Source: Thermohalobaculum sp050330995 (GTDB taxonomy: Bacteria > Pseudomonadota > Alphaproteobacteria > Rhodobacterales > Rhodobacteraceae). From it: a DNA stretch of 64,000 nucleotides. The stretch covers positions 8,428 through 72,427 of the forward strand of contig JBHJHI010000041.1 in the NCBI GenBank assembly GCA_050330995.1, written 5' to 3'. A program made the translations under genes and the position numbers. The notes beneath the pieces are model-generated. The model was not told the origin of the DNA, did not search any database, and saw only the letters and a program-made list of their open reading frames with translations. Below, piece by piece: positions 50,226-59,802 of this stretch (position 1 is the first letter of the stretch; the number at the start of each line of letters is the position of its first letter).

Positions 50226-51433
50226 TGCGGCTCGCGGACTGCGAGGGCTTCGTCGTCGGCAACCCGCCGCCGCGCAAGGGCGGGCGCTATTTCGTCTTCG
50301 TCAAGCTGGTCACCGCCTGCGGGGTCGTCGGCTACGGCGAGGTCTACGCCGCCACCTTCGGCCCGCACGTGGTCGCCGACATGGTGCGCGACCTGTTCGC
50401 GCGCCGCTTCGAGGGCCAGGACCCCCACCGCATCGAGCACCTCTGGCGCACGTCCTACGGCTCGGGCTACACGCTGCGCCCCGACGCCTCGCTGGTGGCC
50501 TGCCTCAGCGGCCTCGAGATCGCCTGCTGGGACATCGTCGGCAAGGCCGCGGGCAAGCCGGTCCACGCCCTCATGGGCGGGCGCTGCCGCGAGCGGGTGC
50601 GCGCCTACACCTACCTCTATCCCGAGAGCGGCGACGCCTATCCGTCCTCGGGCGAGGCGGCCGTCTACGACGACCCCGACGCGGCGGCCGAGCGGGCGGT
50701 GCATTACGTCGAGCGCGGCTTCACCGCCGTCAAGTTCGACCCCGCCGGCCCCTACACCGTCTACGACGGCCGACAGCCCGACCTAGGAGCCCTCGACCGC
50801 TCGGAGGCCTTCTGCCGCGCGATCCGCGAGGCGGTGGGCACGCGCGCGGACCTCCTGTTCGGCACGCACGGGCAGTTCTCCACGTCGGGCGCCAAGCGCC
50901 TCGCGCGCCGGATCGAGCCCTACGAGCCGCTCTGGTTCGAGGAGCCGGTGCCGCCGGAGATGCCCGAGGCCATGGCCGAGGTCGCGCGCTCGACCAGCGT
51001 GCCGATCTCGACCGGCGAGCGGCTGGTCACCAAGTACGAGTTCGCCCGCGTCCTCGCCTGCGGCGGCGCCTCGATCCTGCAACCCGCGCTCGGGCGGGTC
51101 GGCGGGCTCTGGGAGGCGCGCAAGGTAGCGGCCATGGCCGAGGCGCACTATGCGCACATGGCCCCGCACCTCTACGCCGGCCCGATCGAGGGCGCGGCCA
51201 ACGTCCAGCTCGCCGCCTGTATCCCGAACTTCCTGATCTTGGAGAGCATCGAGGACTGGGGCGGCTTCCACGCCGACCTGCTCACCACGCCAGTGCGCTT
51301 CGAGGACGGCTACGTGATCCCGTCGGACGAGCCCGGCCTCGGCGTGGCCCTGAACGAGGACGTCGCGCGTGCGCACCCTTACGAGGGCGACGAGTTGCAC
51401 CTGACCATGGAGCCGGACCCGCGCGAGCCGTGA
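50222..51433 (+). CDS. Mandelate racemase/muconate lactonizing enzyme family protein
   Basis: 403 residues from GTG 50222, or 402 from ATG 50225. N-terminal capping domain, then the barrel with FTAVKFDPAGPYTVYDGRQ, LLFGTHGQFSTSG, LWFEEPVPPEMPEA and ISTGERLVTKYEF, the metal- and acid-base-site regions of sugar-acid dehydratase-like members. Specific substrate cannot be read from sequence. Translationally coupled to the dehydrogenase upstream. Confidence 0.88.
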   Translation: MMRLADCEGFVVGNPPPRKGGRYFVFVKLVTACGVVGYGEVYAATFGPHVVADMVRDLFARRFEGQDPHRIEHLWRTSYGSGYTLRPDASLVACLSGLEIACWDIVGKAAGKPVHALMGGRCRERVRAYTYLYPESGDAYPSSGEAAVYDDPDAAAERAVHYVERGFTAVKFDPAGPYTVYDGRQPDLGALDRSEAFCRAIREAVGTRADLLFGTHGQFSTSGAKRLARRIEPYEPLWFEEPVPPEMPEAMAEVARSTSVPISTGERLVTKYEFARVLACGGASILQPALGRVGGLWEARKVAAMAEAHYAHMAPHLYAGPIEGAANVQLAACIPNFLILESIEDWGGFHADLLTTPVRFEDGYVIPSDEPGLGVALNEDVARAHPYEGDELHLTMEPDPREP

Positions 51434-51575
51434 GGGGGGACGCGGGACCGTCCCCGCGCGGCGGCCGGGTGCCCGGGACGGGCGAGGGCGGCGCGCCACC
51501 GCACGCGGCCGACGACGGGCGCCGCCACAGGCGGACGAGGACAGCGCGCCGCAGCGGGCGGGTGAGGGCAGGGAG

Positions 51576-52370
51576 GTGATCCGATCCGGCGCGCCGGGCG
51601 CGGAGGAGGCTTCGATCGCTTTCGACGCGGGCGATGGCGGCGTGCTGTCGGGAGCGGCCGCCGATGCGAAGGACGGGACCGCTTCCGGCCCGGCCGCGCT
51701 CGCCTGGCGCGGTGACGTGCCGGTCTCGACGCTTTATGCCGACGCCTACCACGCCGGTGACGGGCTGGCCGAAGCGCGTCACGTCTACCTCGCCGGCTGC
51801 GGGTTGCCCGAGCGCTATCGCCCCGGCTTCGTGCTCGCCGAGACCGGCTTCGGCACGGGGCTGAACCTCGCCGCCGCCTGGGCGGCCTGGCGCGCGGCCG
51901 GGGCGGCGGGTTCGCTGACGTACGTCGGCTTCGAGGCCCATCCCCTGAGCGCCGCCGAGATGGCCCGTGCGCTCGGCCCCTTTCCCGGGATCGCCGCAGA
52001 GGCCGAGGCGCTGGTCACGGCCTGGGCACGATCGAGCGGCCCGGTGCGCCGTCTCCGGACGCCGGGGCTCGACGCCGCGGTGGTCGTGGGCGACGCGCGC
52101 GAGACCGTCCCGGCCTGGGGCGGCAGGGCCGACGCCTGGTTACTCGACGGCTTCGCGCCCGCGCGCAATCCGGCGCTCTGGGAGCCCGCGCTCCTCGCCG
52201 CCGTCGCCCGCCGCCTCGCGCCCGGCGGACGGGCGGCGAGCTTCACCGCCGCGGGCCGGGTGCGCCGCGCCCTCGCGGCGGCCGGGCTCGCGGTGGAGCG
52301 TCGCGCGGGCTTCGGCACGAAGCGGCACATAACCGTCGCCCGCAGGCCGGAGGCGCTCGACGATCGCTAG
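51576..52370 (+). CDS. mnmD: tRNA 5-methylaminomethyl-2-thiouridine methyltransferase MnmD
   Basis: 264 residues. DVPVSTLYADAYHAGDGLAE, VLAETGFGTGLNLAAAWAAW (SAM site) and AWLLDGFAPARNPALWEP are typical of the MnmD half of MnmC; the FAD oxidase half is absent, as is common in alphaproteobacteria. It completes mnm5s2U at the tRNA wobble position. The first 30 residues are poorly conserved, so the GTG start is provisional. Confidence 0.9.
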   Translation: MIRSGAPGAEEASIAFDAGDGGVLSGAAADAKDGTASGPAALAWRGDVPVSTLYADAYHAGDGLAEARHVYLAGCGLPERYRPGFVLAETGFGTGLNLAAAWAAWRAAGAAGSLTYVGFEAHPLSAAEMARALGPFPGIAAEAEALVTAWARSSGPVRRLRTPGLDAAVVVGDARETVPAWGGRADAWLLDGFAPARNPALWEPALLAAVARRLAPGGRAASFTAAGRVRRALAAAGLAVERRAGFGTKRHITVARRPEALDDR

Positions 52371-52485
52371 GTGGCGCCGCACCGGACAGCTGATGCGACG
52401 GCGGACGCTTCGCGGACCCCTTGGCCGCGTCCTTTGGCACGACGCTCGGCTCTCGCGCGGACGAGCCGTCGCCAGGGCGCCATTC

Positions 52486-52504
52486 GACCCGATCGGATCG
52501 GGTC
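52486..52504. promoter_or_regulatory. 19-bp perfect palindrome GACCCGATCGGATCGGGTC
   Basis: Arms of 9 bp around a central G, about 120 nt upstream of the lysE remnant and 300 nt before glpX. A possible binding site for a dimeric regulator; no identity can be given. Confidence 0.4.
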
Positions 52505-52621
52505 CGGCGCCCCGAGATGCCGTTCTCGCGCGCTTTCGCGGCGCCCGGGCGTTCTGCTCGGGCTGGAAAGCGCTCTGGCGTCGGGAGCGCTCGCGATGCC
52601 GACCGCCGATCGGGGGCCTTC

Positions 52622-52763
52622 GTGGACCTCGACACGATCGTCCTGTTCGCCCTCACCCGAGTTCGTGCTGTCGCTCGCACCCGGCCCGGCCATCCCGCCT
52701 GTCACGAGGGCGTCGCTTGCTCTCGCACCGCGCGCCGCCTATGCCATGTCGGCTGCGGCGAGA
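52622..52763 (+). pseudogene. Frameshifted fragment of a LysE/RhtB exporter gene
   Basis: GTG at 52622 reads VDLDTIVLFALT, then after one extra C the next frame reads EFVLSLAPGPAIPPVTRASL and continues LALAPRAAYAMSA. Together these match the N-terminus of LysE-family amino-acid exporters (DLDTLVLFALTEFVLSLTPGPA...). The rest of the gene is missing; the glpX start follows 43 nt later. The remaining bases of the 435-nt mnmD-glpX gap show nothing else except the palindrome. Confidence 0.7.
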
Positions 52764-52805
52764 CGTCGCCGAGCCGCGCTCGCCGACCCGACAGGAGGTT
52801 CCCCC

Positions 52806-53774
52806 ATGGTCAAGCACGATCCCACCACGTTCCAGGATCGGATGCTCTCGCTCGGGCTCGCGCGGGTGTCGGAGGCCGCCGCCATCGCCTCGGCGCGGCT
52901 GATCGGGCGCGGCGACGAGAAGGCGGCCGACCGCGCCGCGGTCGAGGCGATGCGCTCGGAGCTGAACAAGCTCGACATCAAGGGCACCGTCGTCATCGGC
53001 GAGGGCGAGCGTGACGAGGCGCCGATGCTCTATATCGGCGAGGAGGTCGGCACCGGCAGTGGCCCGGAGGTGGACATCGCCCTCGACCCGCTCGAAGGGA
53101 CCACGCTGACCGCCAAGGCGATGCCGAACGCGCTGACGGTGATCGCCCTCGGGCCGCGCGGCTCGATGCTGCACGCGCCGGACGTCTACATGGACAAGCT
53201 CGCGGTCGGCCCGTACGTGCCGCCGGGCACGGTGTCGCTCGCGATGAGCCCCACCGAGCGGGTACGCGCCTACGCCAAGGCCGCCGGCGTCAAGCCCGAG
53301 GACGTGGGCGTGTGCGTGCTGGAGCGCCCGCGCCACGAGGAGCTGATCGCCGAGGTGCGCGAGACCGGCGCCTCGGTGCGCCTCATCACCGACGGCGACG
53401 TGGCCGGCGTGATCCACTGCGCCGAGCCCTCGACCGGCATCGACATGTACATGGGGCAGGGCGGCGCGCCCGAGGGCGTGCTCGCCGCCGCCGCGCTCAA
53501 GTGCATGGGCGGCGCCATGGAGGGGCGGCTGATGTTTCGCAACGACGACGAGCGCGGCCGCGCGAAGAAGGCGGGCATCGAGGATCTCGACCGCGTCTAC
53601 ACCCTCGACGACATGATCCAGGCCGACGTGCTGTTCGCGGCGACGGGGGTGACCAACGGCTCGATCGTGCAGGGCGCGCGCCGCGACGGCGACTACCTCG
53701 AGACCGAGACCATCCTGATGCGCTCGCGCACGGGCTCGGTGCGCCGCGTGATCTACCGCACGCGTAACCACTGA
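52806..53774 (+). CDS. glpX: Class II fructose-1,6-bisphosphatase
   Basis: 322 residues. VVIGEGERDEAPMLYIGEEV, DIALDPLEGTTLTAKAMPNA (metal-binding DPLEGT) and FAATGVTNGSIVQGARRDGD are diagnostic of GlpX. Works in gluconeogenesis and, in phototrophs, the Calvin cycle. ATG after acaggaggttcccc, an excellent ribosome site. Confidence 0.96.
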   Translation: MVKHDPTTFQDRMLSLGLARVSEAAAIASARLIGRGDEKAADRAAVEAMRSELNKLDIKGTVVIGEGERDEAPMLYIGEEVGTGSGPEVDIALDPLEGTTLTAKAMPNALTVIALGPRGSMLHAPDVYMDKLAVGPYVPPGTVSLAMSPTERVRAYAKAAGVKPEDVGVCVLERPRHEELIAEVRETGASVRLITDGDVAGVIHCAEPSTGIDMYMGQGGAPEGVLAAAALKCMGGAMEGRLMFRNDDERGRAKKAGIEDLDRVYTLDDMIQADVLFAATGVTNGSIVQGARRDGDYLETETILMRSRTGSVRRVIYRTRNH

Positions 53775-53817
53775 CGGCGGATGCGGGGGCCGCGGCCCCC
53801 GCACGCGTCCGGGTGCC

Positions 53818-54849
53818 TCAGGCGTAGGCCCAGTAGCCTTCCTCGACCTCGACGATCTCGTGGAGGTGAGGGTTGATCCGGCGGGCCTCGTCGCTCAGCG
53901 CGAAGTCGACCATCACCTGCGCGCGGTCCGCGCCGTCCTCCAGCACCTCGGTCCAGAAGTCGAAGCCGTCTTCGTCGGCGTCGCGGTCGAGCACGGCGTC
54001 GTAGAGGTGGTCGATGTAGTCGGCGTCCGAGAGATAGTCGGCGGCGGCCGGGTCGATCGCCTCGCCGGACTTGCGCTCGAATTCGGCGCTGTCGAGGAAC
54101 TCGAAGGAGATCTCGCGCAGCGAACGACCGTCGGCGAGTTCACCCACGTAGTGGTTGAAGCCGTCCCAGTCGAAGCTGCCGTCGCGATCGAACGCCCCCT
54201 GGTAGAGAAGCGCGACGTTGTGCGCGTCGACCGTCTCGGGCGAGCGCGGGTCGTTGTCCTCGGCCCAGTTGCGCATCACCTCGGTGCTGTAGTCGTTGAA
54301 CAGCGCGGCGTAGTTCGCGACGGCATCTTTCGCGGCGACGACGCCGACGGCGGTCAGCGCCCCGTCCACTTCGGCCCAGACCGGCGAACCGCTGCTACCG
54401 GGTTCGACCTCGTCGGACTCGAAGACGATGACGTCCCGGCCGAGGTCGTAATCCGCATCGGCACGATCGTAGCGTTGCTCCTCGCCCGAGAAGGTCACGG
54501 CCGGATAGCCTGCGGTCTCCAGCGAGCCGACCTGCAGATCGGCGCCGTTGGCGATCTCGAACCAGCCCTGGCTGTCGCCGACGGGCTCTTCCAGCGTCAC
54601 CAGCGCCAAGTCGAACCGCGTGTTCGTGAACGACTGGAAGGGGTCGTCCCAAAAATCGGAGACGGGAAAGATCTCAACCGACTCGGCCGTCGTCTCTACC
54701 CCGTTCTCGAACCGAATTTCCAGCGGAACGATATCGCCGTTCTCGTCGGTGACGACATGAACGTTCGTAATCAGATCGTTAGGACCGACCAGGAATCCGG
54801 TTCCATGACCGTCGGGCCGGACGACCCTGGCAATTTGGTTTTCCCACAT
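53818..54849 (-). CDS. Trypsin-like serine protease with DUF4214 domain
   Basis: 343 residues. HGTGFLVGPNDLITNVHVVT (catalytic His), NTRFDLALVTLEEPVG (Asp) and EVEPGSSGSPVWAEVDG (Ser) form an intact S1-type triad. The C-terminal half is a DUF4214 domain (ISFEFLDSAEFERKS, YIDHLYDAVLDRDADEDGFD). Very acidic, no signal peptide; DUF4214 proteins are often exported by type I systems. ATG 54849 preferred; a TTG at 54897 would add 16 residues. Confidence 0.83.
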   Translation of the reverse strand: MWENQIARVVRPDGHGTGFLVGPNDLITNVHVVTDENGDIVPLEIRFENGVETTAESVEIFPVSDFWDDPFQSFTNTRFDLALVTLEEPVGDSQGWFEIANGADLQVGSLETAGYPAVTFSGEEQRYDRADADYDLGRDVIVFESDEVEPGSSGSPVWAEVDGALTAVGVVAAKDAVANYAALFNDYSTEVMRNWAEDNDPRSPETVDAHNVALLYQGAFDRDGSFDWDGFNHYVGELADGRSLREISFEFLDSAEFERKSGEAIDPAAADYLSDADYIDHLYDAVLDRDADEDGFDFWTEVLEDGADRAQVMVDFALSDEARRINPHLHEIVEVEEGYWAYA

Positions 54850-55248
54850 GATGTGGCTCCGCTGTTCGTCCTCTGACGAAAAGCAATGAAGCGGCAACTC
54901 TCACTTACGGGAGAAGCAGCTCGACTATCGCTTTCTCGCTCCAGGAGAGAGATACACGATAATGGGGCGAAAATTCGGAGCCTTGCGATGTTGATTATAC
55001 AACTTCAAGTATAGGAAAGTGGGGCTCGACAAGATCGTCTTCCAGCATCCGGCCAAGCTGCGGGAGCACTGTGCTACTCACCGTTCGATCTCGCTCGGCC
55101 GGAGCGACCCGGGAGCACTTTCCGGACCGAGCGGCACGCTTGGCGTCGCGACGGGGCGCGGACGCGTGAATCCGGCGCGACGGACCCGGTCCGATCGGCC
55201 CGGACGACGCTTCGAGCCGGGGCCGCCGACCTCGCCCGCCCCCTCGCG
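54850..55248. other. 400-nt gap, A/T-rich promoter side of the protease gene
   Basis: The part from 54900 to 55020 is clearly A/T-rich and contains TATAAT on the minus strand (about 54991-54996), likely the protease promoter. The rest to 55248 holds short frames only, nothing recognised. Confidence 0.4.
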
Positions 55249-56619
55249 CTACGCCTGCCCGGCCTGAGCGAGCACGTCGGGGTTGCGCAGCAGCATGGTC
55301 TCGGCCTTGCGCCGCAGGATCGGCTGGACGACGAGGCTCTGGGCGAGGGCGTAGGCGGCGGCGAGGAAGGCGAGACCGCCGAGCCCCAGCCCGAGGGCCG
55401 CCGGCAGCAGGACCGGCGCACGCGCGAGCAGCGCCGCCGGAAGCGGCTCGCCCCCCTCGCGCGCCGCGTCGAGCGCGCCCCGCACCATGGCCGGATCGAG
55501 CGCGCCCGAGGCGGCGCCGAGCGCGACCGCGGCGGCGAGCAGGGCCGAGAGACCGACGATCCCCCCGATCACCGGGGCCATCACGCCGACACCGAGGGTG
55601 CCGCCGATGTAGGCGAAGACGATCCGGTAAATCTTGAGATCGTTGTCGATGCGCATGCCCCCGATCGTCCGGTAGTCCCAGAGACAGCGGAAGGCGGCGA
55701 TACGATAGACCATGGCGGTGTAGGCCGTCACCACGAGACCGATCGGCACCAGGATGGCCAGCCAGCCCCTCATCGCCTCCACGTCGAGTTCCATCTCCTC
55801 CGACAGCCCCCAGAAGGCCAGGAACATCAGCACCACGACGAGATAGAGCCGCAGCCAGTGCGCCATTAGCCCGAGCCAGCTGCCCTCCTGACGCACCGCG
55901 AGCGTGCCGAGCCGGCAACGCTGCGCGAGATAGCGCGCCTGGGCGAAGTGCATGTACGGATAGGCGAGCCCGAGCGTGAGCACCGTGACGATCGCCCAGA
56001 TCACCGAGCGCCATGCGTAGCCGAAGGCGCCCGGCGCCAGCGAGAAGCGGGTCGAGCGCCATTCGAGCCGTGACACCAGATAGCGCTGACGGCGATACTG
56101 GGCCCAGAACCAGACGGGCGCGAGCGCGACCAGCGAGACCGGCTCGAACGACGGCGTGCCCTCCGTCGCCGTCAGTCCCGCGAAGGCGAGCGCGAGGTTG
56201 GCGAGCAGGAGGCAGCCCGCGAGCAGCCCCGCCGCGATCAGGAAGCCGACCAGCTTCTCGAACCCGGTGCCGACGTACGCGACCGGATCGCCGTCGAGGC
56301 GGATCGAGCCGGCGTAGGCGCGGCGCAGCTTCGCCAGCATCCAGAAGCGGTAGAGCCCGAGCGTGGCGACGCTGAGCAGCGCGCCGGTGAAGGCGGGCCA
56401 GAACACCGACCCGGACGCGACGTAGCGCGGGCGGGTCTTGCGCTCGGCCGGCGCGAGCCAGTCGCCGTCGTCCTTGCGGGCGATGTGCTCGTGCGCCGGC
56501 TGATCGGCCGCCCGTCCGGTCGAGGGAGCCGCCGCGGTGGCCAGCGCGCGTTCGCGCCGCGCCTTGGTCGAGTATTGTTCGAGATCCCACGCCCTCGCCG
56601 GCGCGCTGCTCTCGGTCAT
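55249..56619 (-). CDS. DUF898 (YjgN) family membrane protein
   Basis: 456 residues. About ten hydrophobic segments in two halves. FTGALLSVATLGLYRFWMLAK, RYLVSRLEWRSTRFSLAPGA, TVLTLGLAYPYMHFAQARYL and RIAAFRCLWDYRTIGGMRID match the DUF898 pattern of helices with YRF/WRSTRF motifs. Function unknown. The N-terminal 80 residues are soluble and variable. No companion gene; the flanks face elsewhere. Confidence 0.82.
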   Translation of the reverse strand: MTESSAPARAWDLEQYSTKARRERALATAAAPSTGRAADQPAHEHIARKDDGDWLAPAERKTRPRYVASGSVFWPAFTGALLSVATLGLYRFWMLAKLRRAYAGSIRLDGDPVAYVGTGFEKLVGFLIAAGLLAGCLLLANLALAFAGLTATEGTPSFEPVSLVALAPVWFWAQYRRQRYLVSRLEWRSTRFSLAPGAFGYAWRSVIWAIVTVLTLGLAYPYMHFAQARYLAQRCRLGTLAVRQEGSWLGLMAHWLRLYLVVVLMFLAFWGLSEEMELDVEAMRGWLAILVPIGLVVTAYTAMVYRIAAFRCLWDYRTIGGMRIDNDLKIYRIVFAYIGGTLGVGVMAPVIGGIVGLSALLAAAVALGAASGALDPAMVRGALDAAREGGEPLPAALLARAPVLLPAALGLGLGGLAFLAAAYALAQSLVVQPILRRKAETMLLRNPDVLAQAGQA

Positions 56620-56900
56620 GGGCCTCGTCCGTCATGGAAATCGGCTGCCGCGCGCCCCCCGGCCCGCGCCCGCGCAACGTGTGCGGCGAATGTGGCGGGA
56701 GCGCGGTGGCAGGCGACATCGGCGGAGGGCGCGGCATGTCCGTCATGTCGGGGAGCGCGGCCGCGGTTCGCCATGCCGGAGAGCGTATCTGCCAGCCCGT
56801 CGAGCCGGGGCACGTGCCCTGCTGGCGACGCCGGCCGGGTGCCCGCTCCGCTGTCGGCGCCGGCGGGCGCCCGCTCGCTACTCGGCGCCGAGGGGCGCGC

Positions 56901-57440
56901 TCATGCCCTCGCGCGCGCGATCGCCTCGTCGAGCATCCGGTGCGCTTCGGCCGCGTCGCCGGTGCCGAGCAGGTTGTGCGCCCGGCCGATCATGCGGTTG
57001 TAGGTGGAGAAGAACTCGCTCAGGTCCCAGATCGTGTCCGGGCCGAGGTCGTCGAGCGTGCGGATGTTGCCGTGTGCGCGCGAAAGATGGGCGACGGCGA
57101 CGATCCGGTCGTTGCGCGCCATCTCGCCGTCCTCGTCCTGTTCGAGCCGGAGCACGCCGACGAGGCGCGAGGCCACCAAGGTGCGGCTCGGGATCTCGCC
57201 GTCGATCAGGAGGGCGATGTCGAGTTCGTCGCCGTCGCCGCCGAGCGTGTTCGGCACGAAGCCGAAGGCGCAGGGGAAGTGGTTGCCCTCGGGCAGCTCC
57301 AGCGACCAGCGCAAGAGCCCGGTGGTCTCGTCGAGGTCGTACTTGTGCCGGCTGCCCGACGGGGTCTCAATGAAGACGGTGACGTTGCCGTTCTCGTCCA
57401 CCGGCGCGAGGCGCGAGAGCGCCTCCGACAATTCCGTCAT
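56901..57440 (-). CDS. Inorganic pyrophosphatase, divergent subgroup
   Basis: 179 residues. FIETPSGSRHKYDLDETTGL and NTLGGDGDELDIALLID keep the Glu, Lys and the three metal-binding Asp of family I, and ARNDRIVAVAHLS a further Asp. Compared with E. coli Ppa the active-site tyrosines are Phe (HFPCAFGFVP), and the YKDLEKGKW loop reads YNRMIGRAHNLL. Such changes occur in a known subgroup, so activity is plausible but not certain. Confidence 0.75.
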   Translation of the reverse strand: MTELSEALSRLAPVDENGNVTVFIETPSGSRHKYDLDETTGLLRWSLELPEGNHFPCAFGFVPNTLGGDGDELDIALLIDGEIPSRTLVASRLVGVLRLEQDEDGEMARNDRIVAVAHLSRAHGNIRTLDDLGPDTIWDLSEFFSTYNRMIGRAHNLLGTGDAAEAHRMLDEAIARARA

Positions 57441-57699
57441 GGTCGTCCCCCGTTCGGCGCCGCGAGACCCGGCGTCCTGCAGGGGACGCGGCGAGGCGCC
57501 GCGGGGTTGCGTCCCCCGTCCGTGGGCGGGCACGGGGTCCACAGGACAGGCCCGGCGCTTCCGTCGGCTTTCCCGGCAGGAGGGCACGGCGTCCTGGCGG
57601 GCCGATCGTGCCGTCGTGCCCCGGGAGCCTGAGGCACTCGCCCCCCGACGTCCCGCGCGCCGCCTGCGAGGCCGACCCGGCCGCGCCGGGTCGCGCCGT

Positions 57700-59121
57700 T
57701 CAGCCGAGGTGGCGCACGTCCGTCAGCCGCCCGGTGATCGCCGCCGCCGCGGCCATGGCCGGGCTCATCAGGTGGGTGCGCCCGCCGCGGCCCTGGCGGC
57801 CCTCGAAGTTGCGGTTCGAGGTCGAGGCGCAGCGCTCGCCGGGGGCGAGCTGGTCGGGGTTCATGCCGAGACACATCGAGCAGCCGGCCATGCGCCACTC
57901 GAAGCCCGCCTCCTGCAGCTTCTGCGCGATGCCCTCCTTCTCGGCCTGCAGTCGCACGCGGCCCGAGCCCGGCACGATCATGGCGCGCAGGCCGTCCTTG
58001 ACGCGGTGGCCCTCCATGATGCGCGCGACCTCGCGCAGGTCCTCGATCCGGCCGTTGGTGCACGAGCCGATGAACACCGTGTCGATCTCGATGTCGGCGA
58101 GCTTCTGGCCGGGCTTCAGACCCATGTATTCCAGCGCCCGCTTGGCCGCCGCGCGCTTGGCGCCCTCGAAGCTCTCGGGGTCGGGGACGATGCCGTCGAT
58201 CGGCAGCACATCCTCCGGGCTCGTGCCCCAGGTCACCACCGGCGAAATCTTGGCGGCGTCGAGGATCACCTCGCGGTCGTAATGCGCGCCCTCGTCCGAG
58301 CGCAGCGCCTTCCAGTAGGCGACCGCCTTCTCCCAGTTCTCGCCCGAAGGCGCGCGCGGGCGGCCCTCGATGTACTGGAAGGTCTTCTCGTCGGGCTCCA
58401 CGAGCCCGGCGCGGGCGCCGCCCTCGATCGCCATGTTGCAGACCGTCATGCGGCCTTCCATCGACAGCGCGCGGATCGCCTCGCCGCAGTACTCGATGAC
58501 GTGGCCGGTGCCGCCGGCGGTGCCGGTGTGGCCGATGATCGAGAGGGTGATGTCCTTGGCTGTGACGCCCTCGGGCAGCGCGCCCCGGATCTCGACCTTC
58601 ATGTTCTTCGACTTCTTCTGCACGAGCGTCTGGGTCGCGAGGACGTGCTCGACCTCCGAGGTGCCGATGCCGTGCGCCAGCGCGCCGAAGGCGCCGTGCG
58701 TCGCGGTGTGGCTGTCGCCGCAGACGATGGTCATGCCGGGCTGGGTCAGCCCCTGCTCGGGGCCGATGATGTGCACGATGCCCTGGCGGTCGTCGGCGAC
58801 GTCGAACAGCTCGATGCCGAAGTCCTTCGCGTTCTGGCGCAGCGCCTCGACCTGGATGCGCGACTGCTCGTCCTCGATGCCGTCGACGCGCGTCGGGTCG
58901 GTCGGCACGTTGTGGTCGGGCACGGCCAGCGTGTGCTCGGGGTGGCGCACCGGGCGGCCATTGAGGCGCAGCCCCTCGAACGCCTGCGGGCTGGTGACCT
59001 CGTGGACGAGGTGGCGGTCGATGTAGAGGAGCGCGGTGCCGTCCTCGGCCTGGTCGACCACGTGGGTGTCCCAGATCTTGTCGTAGAGCGTGCGGGGGAG
59101 GGTCTTCGGCTGTTCGGTCAT
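57700..59121 (-). CDS. leuC: 3-isopropylmalate dehydratase large subunit
   Basis: 473 residues. LYDKIWDTHVVDQAEDGTAL, TIVCGDSHTATHGAFGALAH, VFIGSCTNGRIEDLREVARI and CSMCLGMNPDQLAPGERCAS hold the three cluster cysteines and are diagnostic. Isomerises isopropylmalate in leucine synthesis with LeuD, which is not in this window. ATG 59121. Confidence 0.97.
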   Translation of the reverse strand: MTEQPKTLPRTLYDKIWDTHVVDQAEDGTALLYIDRHLVHEVTSPQAFEGLRLNGRPVRHPEHTLAVPDHNVPTDPTRVDGIEDEQSRIQVEALRQNAKDFGIELFDVADDRQGIVHIIGPEQGLTQPGMTIVCGDSHTATHGAFGALAHGIGTSEVEHVLATQTLVQKKSKNMKVEIRGALPEGVTAKDITLSIIGHTGTAGGTGHVIEYCGEAIRALSMEGRMTVCNMAIEGGARAGLVEPDEKTFQYIEGRPRAPSGENWEKAVAYWKALRSDEGAHYDREVILDAAKISPVVTWGTSPEDVLPIDGIVPDPESFEGAKRAAAKRALEYMGLKPGQKLADIEIDTVFIGSCTNGRIEDLREVARIMEGHRVKDGLRAMIVPGSGRVRLQAEKEGIAQKLQEAGFEWRMAGCSMCLGMNPDQLAPGERCASTSNRNFEGRQGRGGRTHLMSPAMAAAAAITGRLTDVRHLG

Positions 59122-59300
59122 GGGTGTGGCATCCGTATGGGCGGTCTCGGGTCTGCGGCGGCGGAAGGGTCCGCGCCGTCAGCCGTCCGACAGCGCGTCG
59201 GCCGCCCGCGCGAAGAAGCGCCCCGGCAGGCGGTGGCGATCGGCGAGGTCGCGGATCGGGCAGAGGCATCGCATGACGCCCTGATACGCCCGCCGTCGCC

Positions 59301-59801
59301 TCACGGCAACGGGGGTGGCGATCCGCCACCGCCCGCGGTCGCCCGCGCGAGCACCAGCGCGTCGACCGCGCCGCCCGGACGGGTGTAGTAGCGCCGCCTC
59401 GTGCCGATCTCGGCGAACCCAGCGCCCGCATAGAGCGCGCGGGCCGCGGCGTTGTCGGCGGCGACCTCCAGGAACAGCCGCGCCGCGCCGCGGTGGCGCA
59501 CCGCCTCCAGCACCGTGCCGAGGAGCGCGCGGCCGAGCCCGGCGCGGCGGTGCTCGGCCACGACGCCGAGGTCGAGGATCTCCGCCTCGTCGGCCGCCAC
59601 GCGCGCGAGCGCCAGCGCACGGGCCAGCCCGGCGTCGACGACCGCGAGCCCGCCGGGCGTGCGCGCGAAGCGGGCGAACGCCGGCGCGTCCCAGCCGGTG
59701 GCCGTCTCGCCGAAGGCGCTTCGGGCGAGGGTGGCGAAGGCGGGGCCGAGCGCGCGGCGCCCGATCTCGGCCGCGTCGAGGACGATCAGGCCCGTCCCCA
59801 C
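59301..59801 (-). CDS. rimI: RimI-like GNAT acetyltransferase
   Basis: 166 residues from the GTG one base after the tsaB stop. EILDLGVVAEHRRAGLGRAL is the acetyl-CoA-binding motif and FLEVAADNAAARALYAGAGF the typical RimI C-terminal segment. Likely acetylates ribosomal protein S18 or a related N-terminus. The tsaB-rimI order is conserved widely. Confidence 0.87.
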   Translation of the reverse strand: MGTGLIVLDAAEIGRRALGPAFATLARSAFGETATGWDAPAFARFARTPGGLAVVDAGLARALALARVAADEAEILDLGVVAEHRRAGLGRALLGTVLEAVRHRGAARLFLEVAADNAAARALYAGAGFAEIGTRRRYYTRPGGAVDALVLARATAGGGGSPPPLP

Positions 59802-59802
59802 C

